A DNA stretch of 64,000 bases. Source: Acidobacteriota bacterium. Lineage in GTDB: Bacteria > Acidobacteriota > Terriglobia > Terriglobales > Acidobacteriaceae. The stretch's first letter is position 1. Every line of letters starts with the position of its first letter. Below the pieces are notes generated by a model. That model saw nothing but the letters and a program-made list of their open reading frames with translations. It had not been told where the DNA came from and ran no database searches. This document shows positions 34,194-43,004 of this stretch, one piece after another. The stretch lies in NCBI GenBank assembly GCA_031296105.1, contig JARLGJ010000062.1, positions 83,273 to 147,272 of the forward strand, written 5' to 3'. Made by a program: the position numbers and the translations under genes.

Positions 34194-34919
34194 CTATACC
34201 TTGGGCAGATCTTCGGCCGCAATGCGGTCGAAATCGTTGTGGAACGTGTTCATGGCGCGCTGCATCATCTCGGCATTCCGCTGAATGCCGATGAGGCCAA
34301 CCGCACCGGCGACGGGGCTGATATTGGAACTTTCCAAGAATCCCTGCGACACGCTCAGGTCCGTCGCCGCGGTGGCGGCCGCGGTGGGAGCGGAATAATA
34401 AGCGTTGCCTAACGCGGTGAGCGGCACGTCCGCGGCGAACTGCACCAGTCGCAGATTGCCGGCCACCGCCCCGTCCACTGAGATCACGCCCGAAGAACTG
34501 ATCTGCACGTCGCCCTGCTGCAGGGTGAGGGGGCCGTTGGCGCCAAGCACGGAATAGCCTTGGCTGGTGACCAGCGCGCCCTTGGCGGTGATGTGAAAGC
34601 TTCCGTTGCGCGTGTACTGCACGCCGGTGGGCGCCTGTACGGCGAAGAAGCCGCTGCCTTCCAGGGCCAGGTCCAGAGGGTTTTCCGTGCGTTCCAGCGA
34701 ACCCTGCGAAAAGTCGGTGCGCGGACTGTTGAGCACGCCGTAGGTGCTGACGGCGCGCGCGCTGGCGGTGGTCGAGGCCGTCATCAGTTGCGACTTAAAA
34801 CTGACCTGCTCGCCGCGAAAGCCACTGGTGTTGGCGTTGGCCAGGTTATTGGCCGCCACATCCAGCTCCTGCGTGCGAGCCAATAATCCGGTGCCGGCTG
34901 AATAGATTCCGTTGCCCAT
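34194..34919 (-). CDS. flgF: Flagellar proximal rod protein FlgF
   Basis: 241 aa. Rod/hook N-terminus (GIYSAGTGLLARTQELDVAANNLANANTSGFRGEQ), middle FFAVQAPTGVQYTRNGSF, and C-terminal segment GFLESSNISPVAGAVGLIGIQRNAEMMQRAM. Could also be regarded as a FlgG paralogue. It starts the flgFGAHIJ operon directly behind a consensus sigma-54 promoter. Confidence 0.93.
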   Translation of the reverse strand: MGNGIYSAGTGLLARTQELDVAANNLANANTSGFRGEQVSFKSQLMTASTTASARAVSTYGVLNSPRTDFSQGSLERTENPLDLALEGSGFFAVQAPTGVQYTRNGSFHITAKGALVTSQGYSVLGANGPLTLQQGDVQISSSGVISVDGAVAGNLRLVQFAADVPLTALGNAYYSAPTAAATAATDLSVSQGFLESSNISPVAGAVGLIGIQRNAEMMQRAMNTFHNDFDRIAAEDLPKV

Positions 34920-34940
34920 GGTGACTCCGCCCGGGAGAGG

Positions 34941-34957
34941 TGCAAGCGGAGTGCCAA
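34941..34957 (-). promoter_or_regulatory. Sigma-54 (-24/-12) promoter for flgFGAHIJ
   Basis: Minus strand TTGGCAC-TCCGC-TTGCA: all bases of the -24 and -12 consensus with exact spacing. Predicted start of transcription near 34930, leaving a leader of about 10-11 bases that contains GGAG before the flgF ATG at 34919. Confidence 0.88.
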
Positions 34958-35055
34958 CTGATGGCGGGGAAGGTTAGAAGATACTGCGGAAGAATGAATA
35001 TGGCGCGCCGCCCCATGCAGCTTGCGGGCTGCACGGGACGCGGCCGGAGAAAGGG

Positions 35056-35559
35056 TTATTCGTGCATTTCCAGGGTGACGCACATGGGCAACTGCTCGAA
35101 TTCGAAGTTGGCTTCGATGCTGTTGCCGTCCGCCACGGAATGAGTGTGGTAATCCGAGCCGACAATAATGGTGGGCACCGAGAGCATACAGTGGTTGCCC
35201 ACGCCGCTCAGCTTGCCCTTGAAGTTGCCGGCAATCATGTTCGCAATCTCGCCCAGCGCGTCCAGGCAGTCGTTATCCACTTGATCGGGTGGCATGCCGA
35301 GCATTTTGCTGGCCATGATGCGCGCCGAGGCATTGGAGCAGCGGATGCTGAGCACGCCGCAAAGGCTGCCCGCCAGGCCGACGAGGGCGGTGAACTCCAT
35401 ACGTCTCTCGTCCTTGGCCGCCGAAGGATCCTGGAGGCTGGTGCCGAGCATGATTTCGAACACCTCGCGCGTGGCCAGACCCAGTATGGGCGTCCACGTG
35501 CCGCGGTCGAAAGCGGTTCCAGCTCCGGGATGTGCATTTTCTGAGAAGCTCATCGTCAT
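35056..35559 (-). CDS. cheX: CheX-type CheY-P phosphatase
   Basis: 167 aa. CheC/CheX family: the phosphatase helix motif ExxN with following Gly is in LGEIANMIAGNFKGKL (about residues 100-115), with only one such helix, as in CheX. N-terminal FTALVGLAGSLCGVLSIRCS is the family strand. CheX dephosphorylates CheY-P. Its start is 2 bases after the cheY stop. Whether an upstream codon (residue 3) is the start is open. Confidence 0.85.
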   Translation of the reverse strand: MTMSFSENAHPGAGTAFDRGTWTPILGLATREVFEIMLGTSLQDPSAAKDERRMEFTALVGLAGSLCGVLSIRCSNASARIMASKMLGMPPDQVDNDCLDALGEIANMIAGNFKGKLSGVGNHCMLSVPTIIVGSDYHTHSVADGNSIEANFEFEQLPMCVTLEMHE

Positions 35560-35561
35560 GT

Positions 35562-35942
35562 CTATAACCCCAGCACCGGGAGTACGTGTTCCTTGACCTG
35601 GTCGGGCGTAAAGGGCTTGCGGATGTAGCCTTTGGCTCCGAGCGAAAGCGCCTGTACCACGTTGGACTCGCTGCCCTCGGTGGTGATCATGACCACGGGG
35701 ATGTTGCGCAGCTTTTCCACGGTTTGCACCTGCCGGACGAATTCCAGCCCGTCCATGACCGGCATGTTGATGTCGCTGAGGATGAGGTCCACCAGGTTGG
35801 TGTCCAGCAGGCCCAGTGCCTCGGCGCCATTGCCGGCCTCGATCACGCTGGAGAGATCAAGGCCCGCCTGACGCAGCGAGCGCTCGACGATCTTGCGCAT
35901 GACAGAGGAGTCGTCCACGATTAAAGCTCGGATCTGGCTCAT
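35562..35942 (-). CDS. cheY: Chemotaxis response regulator CheY
   Basis: 126-aa receiver. D10-D11 acidic pair, acceptor D57 in LILSDINMPVMDGLEFV, ITTEGSE (Thr/Ser switch), and KPFTPDQVKEHV (Lys). When phosphorylated by CheA it binds FliM/FliN to change motor rotation. Overlaps the preceding HDOD fragment gene by 4 bases and is followed by cheX. It is the likely motor CheY in this locus. Confidence 0.93.
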   Translation of the reverse strand: MSQIRALIVDDSSVMRKIVERSLRQAGLDLSSVIEAGNGAEALGLLDTNLVDLILSDINMPVMDGLEFVRQVQTVEKLRNIPVVMITTEGSESNVVQALSLGAKGYIRKPFTPDQVKEHVLPVLGL

Positions 35943-36313
35943 CTCATTTTCCTTATCTGGGGATGATTGGAAACCACGGAGATCGACTTGCCGGTGCGCC
36001 GTCTGAGTTCACCCGCCGGGACCGCCCTGGCTTCCGTACTGCAACACGAAACGAGTTCGCAGAGACGCTGCACGCCAAGTAGAACGATGGCGTCTTCCAC
36101 CGCCAGCGGCAGGTCGCCACTCTCGTCGCGCGCGGCCTCGGTCACACGGGCACAGAGGTTCAAGTCGGCTGCAATCGATCGCGACATATCCGCCAGGTCC
36201 AGCGGATGCCGCGGAGAAAGTAGCTGCGCGAGAACATGCTCCGCGTTCGAGCCGGCTTCAGGAACCGGAATCTGCCCAGCTTCACACCGTAAGTTGATCT
36301 TTTGCGTTTCCAT
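35939..36313 (-). CDS. Half-size HDOD-like protein
   Basis: 124 aa from ATG 36313 (the longer frame is a shadow of the upstream gene). Residues about 28-95 match only the N-terminal half of the HDOD fold (LLSPRHPLDLADMSRSIAADLNLCARVTEAA, then VEDAIVLLGVQRLCELVSCCS). The second half with the HD-like residues is absent. Overlaps cheY by 4 bases, so translation is coupled. Function unknown; a protein-protein adaptor near the switch complex is inference. Confidence 0.65.
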   Translation of the reverse strand: METQKINLRCEAGQIPVPEAGSNAEHVLAQLLSPRHPLDLADMSRSIAADLNLCARVTEAARDESGDLPLAVEDAIVLLGVQRLCELVSCCSTEARAVPAGELRRRTGKSISVVSNHPQIRKMR

Positions 36314-36327
36314 ATCCACCGCTCGAA

Positions 36328-37233
36328 TCACACATCGGCTGGGCGACCGGAGCACTTTAGTCCTCCGGTGGGGGGGTGAAGAAAGATAAGGTCCAGCTGG
36401 GAGCGGCGCAGCCGCAGCCGGGCCCAAATGTTGCCCTCGCTGGCATGGACGCGCAGCGCAGAAGCGCCGGTCTGCAGGGCGTAGCTGCATATCATTCCAG
36501 CCACATCCATCGCGGTTTTCGGGCGATTCACTGTCACTTCGCCGTTGGTGTCGCGCTTGCGCTGTTCCAATGCGAAACCAAAATCCCGTTCAGGAACGAT
36601 GCACGGTTCCGTTTCACAGCCTAGAATTCCCTCTATCGCGGCCAGCGCGCTGTGATTGACGCGGTCGCTGAAGCCGACGAACATTTTGCGTCCGTGCGCC
36701 GCGAAGTGCACGGGCAACATGCGGTAGCGCTCGGCCAGGCTGGCGGGAATCGTCCGCGGGCAGAGCGGGTGAATGTTCATCGCGGGGAAGATGGCGCATC
36801 CCCACTGCGTGGCCACTACCGAAGCGATGTCCGCTTCCGAAACGCATCCCATTCTGGATAAACATGCGCCAATGCGATCGCCCGTGGCATGATGCATCTC
36901 CAGCGCCTCGCGCAACTGCTCATCGGCGATCACACCGCGGGAAAGCAGCATCAGCCCCATGGGCATGGTGGTGCGCACCGGGGGCGCAATGGGACGGAAG
37001 GCTGGCTCCAGTTCGATGGCGAGTGCCTGCTCCATGCAGCGTTCGCCGCAGTACCAGTCCGTCTCGTTGACGCGGAAGCCGGTGGCGCGGCGGAAGAAGC
37101 TGGTGATCAGGTCTCCGTCGCGGCACTCCGGGTTGGCGCAGCGCTGCAGGAGTCCGCGCCAGCTTCTCGCGTGCTCCTCCCGGGGCGGCACCAGGAACAA
37201 CTGAGGGGTTTGTTTTCCTATCGCGGCAGGCAT
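36328..37233 (-). CDS. Zinc-motif plus MshEN (GspE N-terminal) domain protein in the flagellar operon
   Basis: 301 aa. Residues 30-70 contain two Cys pairs (CANPEC and YCGERC) likely to bind zinc. Residues about 90-235 form an MshEN / T2SS-E N-terminal domain: LLSRGVIADEQLREAL, GDRIGACLSRMGCVSEADIASV, then IPASLAERYRMLPVHF and the following FVGFSDR segment. MshEN domains bind c-di-GMP in the MshE ATPase; here no ATPase domain follows. The rest is unassigned. It overlaps the fliN-like gene by 16 bases, so it is translated with the switch genes. Candidate c-di-GMP sensor for the motor (inference). Confidence 0.75.
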   Translation of the reverse strand: MPAAIGKQTPQLFLVPPREEHARSWRGLLQRCANPECRDGDLITSFFRRATGFRVNETDWYCGERCMEQALAIELEPAFRPIAPPVRTTMPMGLMLLSRGVIADEQLREALEMHHATGDRIGACLSRMGCVSEADIASVVATQWGCAIFPAMNIHPLCPRTIPASLAERYRMLPVHFAAHGRKMFVGFSDRVNHSALAAIEGILGCETEPCIVPERDFGFALEQRKRDTNGEVTVNRPKTAMDVAGMICSYALQTGASALRVHASEGNIWARLRLRRSQLDLIFLHPPTGGLKCSGRPADV

Positions 37234-38042
37234 GCAATTTTATCTCCGCGGGATGCGACTTGCAGCACGCGCAACCCGTAATTTCCATCGACGATGACCA
37301 CCTCGCCCTGGGCAATGATGCGTCCGTCGATTAAGAGGTCCACCGGTTCCTGCACCGCGCGGTCCAGTTCCACCACCGAGCCGGAGCAGAGTTCGAGAAT
37401 GTCGCGCAGCAGCATTTGGCGCGTGCCAAAGCGCAGCGTGGCGTTCAACTCAATATCCAACAACAAATCCAGGTTGCGGTTTCCCGTGCTCTCCAGTGGC
37501 GGGGGCGGGGGCGGCAACGGCAGCCCTTCCGCGGCCTGTGCTGTCTCCGCCGCGGGTTCGTCGGACTTTGCAGTCTCGGCGACGGCAACGCCCATCAGCC
37601 GCAGTTCGAATTGCAGCGGAGTGTCTCCGTGCGCCACGGAGATGATGTGGCTTTCTCCTTCGATGCCCAGGCGTTCGCTGACCGCCACGGGCTTCATCTC
37701 CATGGGACCGAAGGCGGCGCGCAGGCGGTCGGCGGCATTGCCGCAGATCTGCTGGATCAATTCGGCGGCGGCTTCGCGATGTTCGCTGCTGTACTCGGCG
37801 TCGGCTGGCTCTCCGGTCAGCAGCGCGGAGAAGCGCACCGTCATTGGCGCCGTCAGCGCGATCTCGCCCTGGCCCAGCAGCGCGCCGCTGAACGTGAGTT
37901 GAACCAGCGTGGTGGCTTCGACCGGCTCACCGGCGGCATTCTCGGAGGTCAGCGTGCCGCCCGCAATCTGCGAGAGAACGGTGGCTGCGGCAGCCGAAAT
38001 CTGCTCAAGGATTACCGCAATCGGCGATGTGGGTTCGCTCAT
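37218..38042 (-). CDS. fliN: Flagellar switch protein FliN with N-terminal CheC/FliY-like region
   Basis: 274 aa. The C-terminal ~80 residues are the FliN SpoA domain (LLLDIELNATLRFGTRQMLLRDILELCSGSVVEL, VDLLIDGRIIAQGEVVIVDGNYGLRV). The N-terminal ~150 residues resemble a CheC/CheX-like fold (REAAAELIQQICGNAADRL), but with no clear double ExxN phosphatase motif. A Pro-rich hinge joins them. The layout resembles FliY of Firmicutes. Overlaps fliM by 4 bases. A second, short FliN is encoded at 45446-45757. Confidence 0.85.
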   Translation of the reverse strand: MSEPTSPIAVILEQISAAAATVLSQIAGGTLTSENAAGEPVEATTLVQLTFSGALLGQGEIALTAPMTVRFSALLTGEPADAEYSSEHREAAAELIQQICGNAADRLRAAFGPMEMKPVAVSERLGIEGESHIISVAHGDTPLQFELRLMGVAVAETAKSDEPAAETAQAAEGLPLPPPPPPLESTGNRNLDLLLDIELNATLRFGTRQMLLRDILELCSGSVVELDRAVQEPVDLLIDGRIIAQGEVVIVDGNYGLRVLQVASRGDKIACLPR

Positions 38043-39025
38043 AGTATTCCTGGCTCGGGAGCTTTTTCCGCAGGAGGCGGCAGCACTTGCGATACCTTGG
38101 CTGCACGCAGAATGCCGGAGCGGATGGGAAACGCCTCATAAATCGTGCGGCCCGCAACATTGCCATGAATGGCGGCGTCCGCGCGGTGCAAAAAGGGAAT
38201 GACGTACTCCGGTTCGAGTTCGGTCAGCCGCCGGATGGGCAGTTTCTGATCCGGCATGGTGAGCGCGAAGTCGAAGGCGAAGTCCATGGAATGCTCCAGA
38301 ATGCGCCTGCGCGTGGAACTCGGACCGCGATGCCGGCTGTATCCGCCGTCCAGATCCAGGCGGCGCAGCAGCGCGTTGGAGGCCACGGCGGGAAACGCCA
38401 CGTTCATGACGCCGTGTGATTCCGGCATGTGAATTTCAAAGCTCAGGCAAAGCGTCTTGTCGCCGGGCGGCATCAGGCGTTGCAACTGGGTGGGTTGCAG
38501 GCGCTCTTCAAACTCAAAGACCGAACCGAGGGCGGACCACGCGTTCTGCATCTCGCGGCACAGGATGCGGACGACGCCTTCCATGATGCCTTCCTCGATT
38601 TCCGTGATGTCGCGCTCCAGGTCGCTCATGCGTCCCACGCCGCCGAGCAGAAGATCGATGATGGGAAACACCAGCGACGGCTCCAGGTCGAGCGCCGCCG
38701 AGGCGCCCATGGGTTTTACCTGGAACGTTGCCAGATAGGAAAGTTCGGGAATGCGCTGCAGGAACTCGCGAAAGGTCAATTGCTCCACGCTGACCAGGTT
38801 GACCTCGAAGACGACGCGCAGATAGGCGCCGAGCGCGTTGGTCAGGTCGCGGGCAAAGCCCTCGTGCAGATTGCTGATGGCCCGCACCTGATCGCGCTTG
38901 ATCTGCCCGGCCTGTCGGAAGTCGCAGGGCTTGTACCTGGGAGTCTTGTCGCCCGCATCCGCGCCGCGGCCCAGCGCGGTGCGGAACATGGCATCGATCT
39001 CTTCCTGGTTTAAAACTTTTTCCAT
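38039..39025 (-). CDS. fliM: Flagellar motor switch protein FliM
   Basis: 328 aa. N-terminal CheY-binding-like EKVLNQEEIDAMF, then the middle domain (CDFRQAGQIKRDQVRAISNLHEGFARDLTNALGAYLR, positions about 33-69; FEPSLVFPIIDLLLGG-type segment LEPSLVFPIIDLLLGGVG), and a C-terminal SpoA-like region. CheY-P docks here to reverse rotation. Overlaps fliA by 16 bases and the fliN-like gene by 4. Confidence 0.95.
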   Translation of the reverse strand: MEKVLNQEEIDAMFRTALGRGADAGDKTPRYKPCDFRQAGQIKRDQVRAISNLHEGFARDLTNALGAYLRVVFEVNLVSVEQLTFREFLQRIPELSYLATFQVKPMGASAALDLEPSLVFPIIDLLLGGVGRMSDLERDITEIEEGIMEGVVRILCREMQNAWSALGSVFEFEERLQPTQLQRLMPPGDKTLCLSFEIHMPESHGVMNVAFPAVASNALLRRLDLDGGYSRHRGPSSTRRRILEHSMDFAFDFALTMPDQKLPIRRLTELEPEYVIPFLHRADAAIHGNVAGRTIYEAFPIRSGILRAAKVSQVLPPPAEKAPEPGIL

Positions 39026-39855
39026 GCGCCCTCCAGCGATTTGCGGACTTCATCGACGGCCAGGTGCGCCGGCATTTGCTTGCTGCTGAGCAGCGTCTGC
39101 AGACGCTCACGCAGGCGTACCAGGGCCAGCGAGTGAATCTGCGATACGCGCGATTCGCCGACACCCAGCACCGCCCCGGCCTCCTTCATCGTCAGCTCCT
39201 CGTAGTAATAAAGAGACAGCACTTGCTGCTCCTTTTCGTTCAATTCGGAGATGGCGTTGGTCAGCAACTGCTTCATCTCCGACTTCATGGTGAGGTAATA
39301 CGGGCTGTCCTCGGGATTGCCGGGGAGATATTCGCAGAGGTCTTCGTCCTGGTCGCGGCCGTTGTCGCTGTGCAGACTACCCAGGTCGAGGCCTTCCAAC
39401 TCGCCGAGCAGATGTTGAAAGGCGTCGAGCGTCAGGCCAAGTTCATTGGCCAGATCCTGCTCGGTGGGCGCGTGGCCAAGCTGATGGCTGAGGCGCGCCG
39501 TGGCGCCCTCGATCATGCGGGCCTTGCGGCGCAGGTCGCGCGGACTCCAGTCGAGTTCGCGCAGGCTGTCCAGAATGGCGCCGCGAATGCGGAATTTGGC
39601 GTAGGTGTTGAACTGCACCTGGCGCGACTCATCGTATTTGTTGAGTGCGTCCATCAGGCCAAGCACGCCGGCGTGGACAAGGTCTTCCAGCGGTACATGC
39701 TGCGGCAGGCGGTCGTGAATGTGGCGCGCAATGTAGCGCACCTGCGGCATCTGCTCCAGCAGAATACGGTTGCGGACCTCTTCGTCCAGCGGCTGGGCGT
39801 AGGGATCGTGGCGCTCTTTGGCGGCGTGTTTCGGCGTCGGCTTCAGGGTACTCAT
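39010..39855 (-). CDS. fliA: RNA polymerase sigma-28 factor FliA
   Basis: 281 aa. Sigma-70 family with regions 2 ([58 protein letters not shown]), 3 ([16 protein letters not shown]) and 4 ([44 protein letters not shown] in parts). Directs late flagellar promoters; sites fitting it lie upstream of fliC, flbD and flgM. Overlaps flhA by 4 bases. No flhF or flhG gene separates it from flhA. Confidence 0.95.
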   Translation of the reverse strand: [281 protein letters not shown]

Positions 39856-41933
39856 GCGTTCAGGCTCCCAATCGAATGAACCGGGGTGAGAGCAGGAATC
39901 TCACCGTGAGAGATGACAACGACCTTGGGTAGAAATGGCTCCAGCAAACGGCGCAGGTGAAAGCGCGTGTTGGCCGAGCAGAGAATTACGGGGGTAGCAA
40001 TTTCGGCGTGCTCGCCCACCATCTTGCGCAGGGCCTCCAGCAGGCGGCGGATGAACGTAGGTTGCAGCGCGGCGGCTCCGCCCAAGGGCATTTGCGGGGT
40101 AATGGCCTGGGTTAACTCTTCTTCCATGCGCGGATCGAGCGTGACCACCTTCAGCGTGCCCTGGTCGTCGAGCAGGGGTTTGATCAGCCAGCGTCCCAGG
40201 GCCTGGCGGCAGGCTTCCACCAGCACCACGGTGTTCTTGCTTACCGGGGCGGTTTCCACCAGGGTCTCCAGCACGGTGCCCAGGTCGCGGATGGAGACCT
40301 GCTCGCGCAGCAACTGCTGCAGCACGCGCTGAATTTCGCCAAGCGACATCAGCTTGGGAATCAGTTCCTCCAAGAGCTTGGGATGAGAGTCGCTGAGCCG
40401 GTCCAGCAGGCGCTTGGTCTCCGAGCGCGTCAGCAACTCGTGCGCATACTGCCGGATCAACTCGGAGATATGCGTGGCCATTACCGACGTCTGGTCCACC
40501 ACGGAATAGCCCAGGGCCAGCGCCTGCTCGCGCAACTCGGAAGTGATCCAGCGCGCGGGCACGCCGAAGGCGGGCTCCTTGGTGACGGTGCCGGGCAGCT
40601 TGGGCGGCAAAGGATCGCTGCTGATGGCAAGGACCATGTTCTCCGGCATCTCCCAGCGCGCAATCTCCACGCCGCGCAGGTAGATGACGTACTCGCGCGG
40701 CTTCAGGCGAAGGTTGTCCGTGATGTGCACGCTGGGAATGACGAAGCCGAGCTGTCCGGCAAGGTGTTTGCGCAGGGCGCGCACGCGCGGCAAAAGCTGT
40801 CCGCCCTGGCGAGTGTCCACCAGCGGAATGAGCGCGTAGCCGACTTCGAGCGAAATGTCGTCGAGCGCGATGAGCGCGTCCAGGGCCTCGGGGCCCGTGG
40901 GCGGCGGCGCCGTGGCAGCGCCGGGCTTGGCCGCGGCGGCCGCGGCTTCCACGGCGGCGACCTTTTGCAGCCGCCACGCCATAAAGCTCAGCAGCCCCAC
41001 CATCAGGAAGAAGGAGAACTTGGGCATGCCCGGGATGATGCCCATGGCAAAGAGCGCGGCGGCGGCAATCCACAGCACGCGCGGCTTGGCAAAGAGTTGC
41101 TGTCCCAGGTCGCCGCTGAGGCTGGCGCCGCTGGAGGCGCGCGTTACCACCAGGCCGCCGGCAATCGAGATCAGCAGCGAGGGGATCATCGTCACCAGGC
41201 CATCGCCCACGGTGAGCACCGTGTAGGTCTTCAGCGCGTCGCGGAAGGGAATGTCGAGCTGGAAGACGCCGATGAGGAAGCCTGCGACGATGTTGATGGC
41301 CGTCAGCAGAATGGTGGCCAGGGCATCGCGCTGGCTGAAGCGCGCCGCGCCGTCCATGGCGCCGTAGAACTCGGCTTCGTGCGTCACGGCCTCGCGGCGG
41401 GCGCGGGCCTGCTTCTCGTCGATGAGGCCGGCGTTGAGGTCTGCGTCGATGGCCATCTGTTTGCCCGGCATGGCGTCCAGGGTGAAGCGTGCGGTGACCT
41501 CGGCGGTGCGCACCGCGCCATGGCTGACCACCAGAAATTGAATGGCGATGAGCGCAATGAAGATGACGAAGCCCACCACGTAGTTGCCGCCGACCACAAA
41601 TTGCCCGAAGGCGGCAATGACCTGTCCCGCGGCCGAGGTGCCTTCATTGCCGTGCAGCAGAATGCGCCGCGAACTGGCGAGGTTCAGCGCCAGACGGTAA
41701 AGCGTGAGCAGAAGAAGCAGGCTGGGAAAGACCGAGAACTGCACCGGACGCAGCAGGTAAACCGCCGAGAGCAACACGATCACCGAGGCCGTGATGCTCA
41801 TGGCCAGCAGAAGGTCCAGCAGGAAGGCCGGCATCGGCACCATCATCACGAAGACCACCGAGACGGCGGCGGCGGGCACAATCCAATCCAGACTGCCGGC
41901 CTTGAGGAGCGATTTTGGTTTGGCTTCGGGCAT
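39852..41933 (-). CDS. flhA: Flagellar type III export gate protein FlhA
   Basis: 693 aa. N-terminal half with about eight membrane segments and the FHIPEP-region motif of the family (EFYGAMDGAARFSQRDALATILLTAINIVAG), the loop GLIDEKQARARREAVTHEAEFYG, and a large C-terminal cytoplasmic domain (RDLGTVLETLVETAP, VRQALGRWLI-like CRQALGRWLIKPL). Nine-subunit ring that docks substrates. One base after flhB, 4-base overlap with fliA. Confidence 0.97.
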   Translation of the reverse strand: MPEAKPKSLLKAGSLDWIVPAAAVSVVFVMMVPMPAFLLDLLLAMSITASVIVLLSAVYLLRPVQFSVFPSLLLLLTLYRLALNLASSRRILLHGNEGTSAAGQVIAAFGQFVVGGNYVVGFVIFIALIAIQFLVVSHGAVRTAEVTARFTLDAMPGKQMAIDADLNAGLIDEKQARARREAVTHEAEFYGAMDGAARFSQRDALATILLTAINIVAGFLIGVFQLDIPFRDALKTYTVLTVGDGLVTMIPSLLISIAGGLVVTRASSGASLSGDLGQQLFAKPRVLWIAAAALFAMGIIPGMPKFSFFLMVGLLSFMAWRLQKVAAVEAAAAAAKPGAATAPPPTGPEALDALIALDDISLEVGYALIPLVDTRQGGQLLPRVRALRKHLAGQLGFVIPSVHITDNLRLKPREYVIYLRGVEIARWEMPENMVLAISSDPLPPKLPGTVTKEPAFGVPARWITSELREQALALGYSVVDQTSVMATHISELIRQYAHELLTRSETKRLLDRLSDSHPKLLEELIPKLMSLGEIQRVLQQLLREQVSIRDLGTVLETLVETAPVSKNTVVLVEACRQALGRWLIKPLLDDQGTLKVVTLDPRMEEELTQAITPQMPLGGAAALQPTFIRRLLEALRKMVGEHAEIATPVILCSANTRFHLRRLLEPFLPKVVVISHGEIPALTPVHSIGSLNA

Positions 41934-42995
41934 TTATCCCCTCCCCGCCGCGGCCTGGGCGTTTACGCGGAAGACGTAGGCCAGAATTTCGGCCACGGCG
42001 GCATAGAGTTTTTCGGGAATGACCTGCCCGACCTCAACCGTGCGGTACAAGCTCTGCGCCAGTGGACGGTTCTCGACCACCGGGATGCCCTCCCACAGCG
42101 CGATCTCCTTGATCTGCTGCGCGATCAGGTTCTGTCCCTTGGCCACCACGGACGGCGCGGGCATGTTGTCGCGATACTCCAGGGCCACGGCATAGTGCGT
42201 CGGGTTGGTGACGACGACGGTGGCATTCTTGGTGGCCTGCACCATGCGCGCGCGGCGCGCCATGCGCTGCAGGCGGCGAATGCGTCCCTTGGTGTGAGGA
42301 TTGCCGTCGAGCTGCTTCATCTCCTCGCGAATTTCTTCCTTGCTCATGCGCAGGTCGGTTTCCTGCTTGCGGCGCATGGCCGCGTAGTCCACCACGGCCC
42401 AAATCAGCAGCAGCAGCCCGCACTTCCAGCAGATTTCAAAGACCAGCGTGCCGAGGTGCGCGGCCAGTTGCCGCGGCGAGGCCCAGGTTCCCAGCGCCAG
42501 CGTGGACCACTCGCGGCGGAAGACCGTGACCGTGAAATAGACAATGCCCACGCCGGGGATCAGCGCCTTCAGCAACTGCACCACGGTGATGAGGCTGAAG
42601 ATCTGTCCCAGGCGGTTGGCGGGATTCATGCGTTGAATGTTGGGAGCCAGCAGCTTGGGCACAAAGACAAAGCCGCCCTGCGCCAGGGAGGCGAGCAGCG
42701 CCACGCCGCCGGCGGCCGCCAACGGACGCCATGTCCAGTCCAACACCGCCTGCCCGGCCCAGGAGATAAGTGGCGACGTGAGCGTGATCTCGCTGTCCAC
42801 CGCATGGTCCAGCACCGACATATAGAAATGCCGCCACGAGGCAAACATCGCCGGCAGTTGCATGGAGAGCACCAGCAGCGCGGCCATCACCGCCGCCGAG
42901 GAACTCAGCTCGCGCGAGCGTGCAACCTGTCCTTCTTCCCGGGCCTTCTTGCGCCGGTGCTCGGTTGCCTGTTCGGTTTTGTTGTCGCCTGCCAT
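41934..42995 (-). CDS. flhB: Flagellar type III export protein FlhB
   Basis: 353 aa. Four membrane segments in the first 210 residues; cytoplasmic domain with the autocleavage motif NPTH (VVVTNPTHYAVALEY), which switches export from rod/hook to filament type. N-terminal KTEQATEHRRKKAREEGQVARSREL is the family start. Nine bases after fliR. Confidence 0.97.
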   Translation of the reverse strand: MAGDNKTEQATEHRRKKAREEGQVARSRELSSSAAVMAALLVLSMQLPAMFASWRHFYMSVLDHAVDSEITLTSPLISWAGQAVLDWTWRPLAAAGGVALLASLAQGGFVFVPKLLAPNIQRMNPANRLGQIFSLITVVQLLKALIPGVGIVYFTVTVFRREWSTLALGTWASPRQLAAHLGTLVFEICWKCGLLLLIWAVVDYAAMRRKQETDLRMSKEEIREEMKQLDGNPHTKGRIRRLQRMARRARMVQATKNATVVVTNPTHYAVALEYRDNMPAPSVVAKGQNLIAQQIKEIALWEGIPVVENRPLAQSLYRTVEVGQVIPEKLYAAVAEILAYVFRVNAQAAAGRG

Positions 42996-43004
42996 CGCGC
43001 CTCG

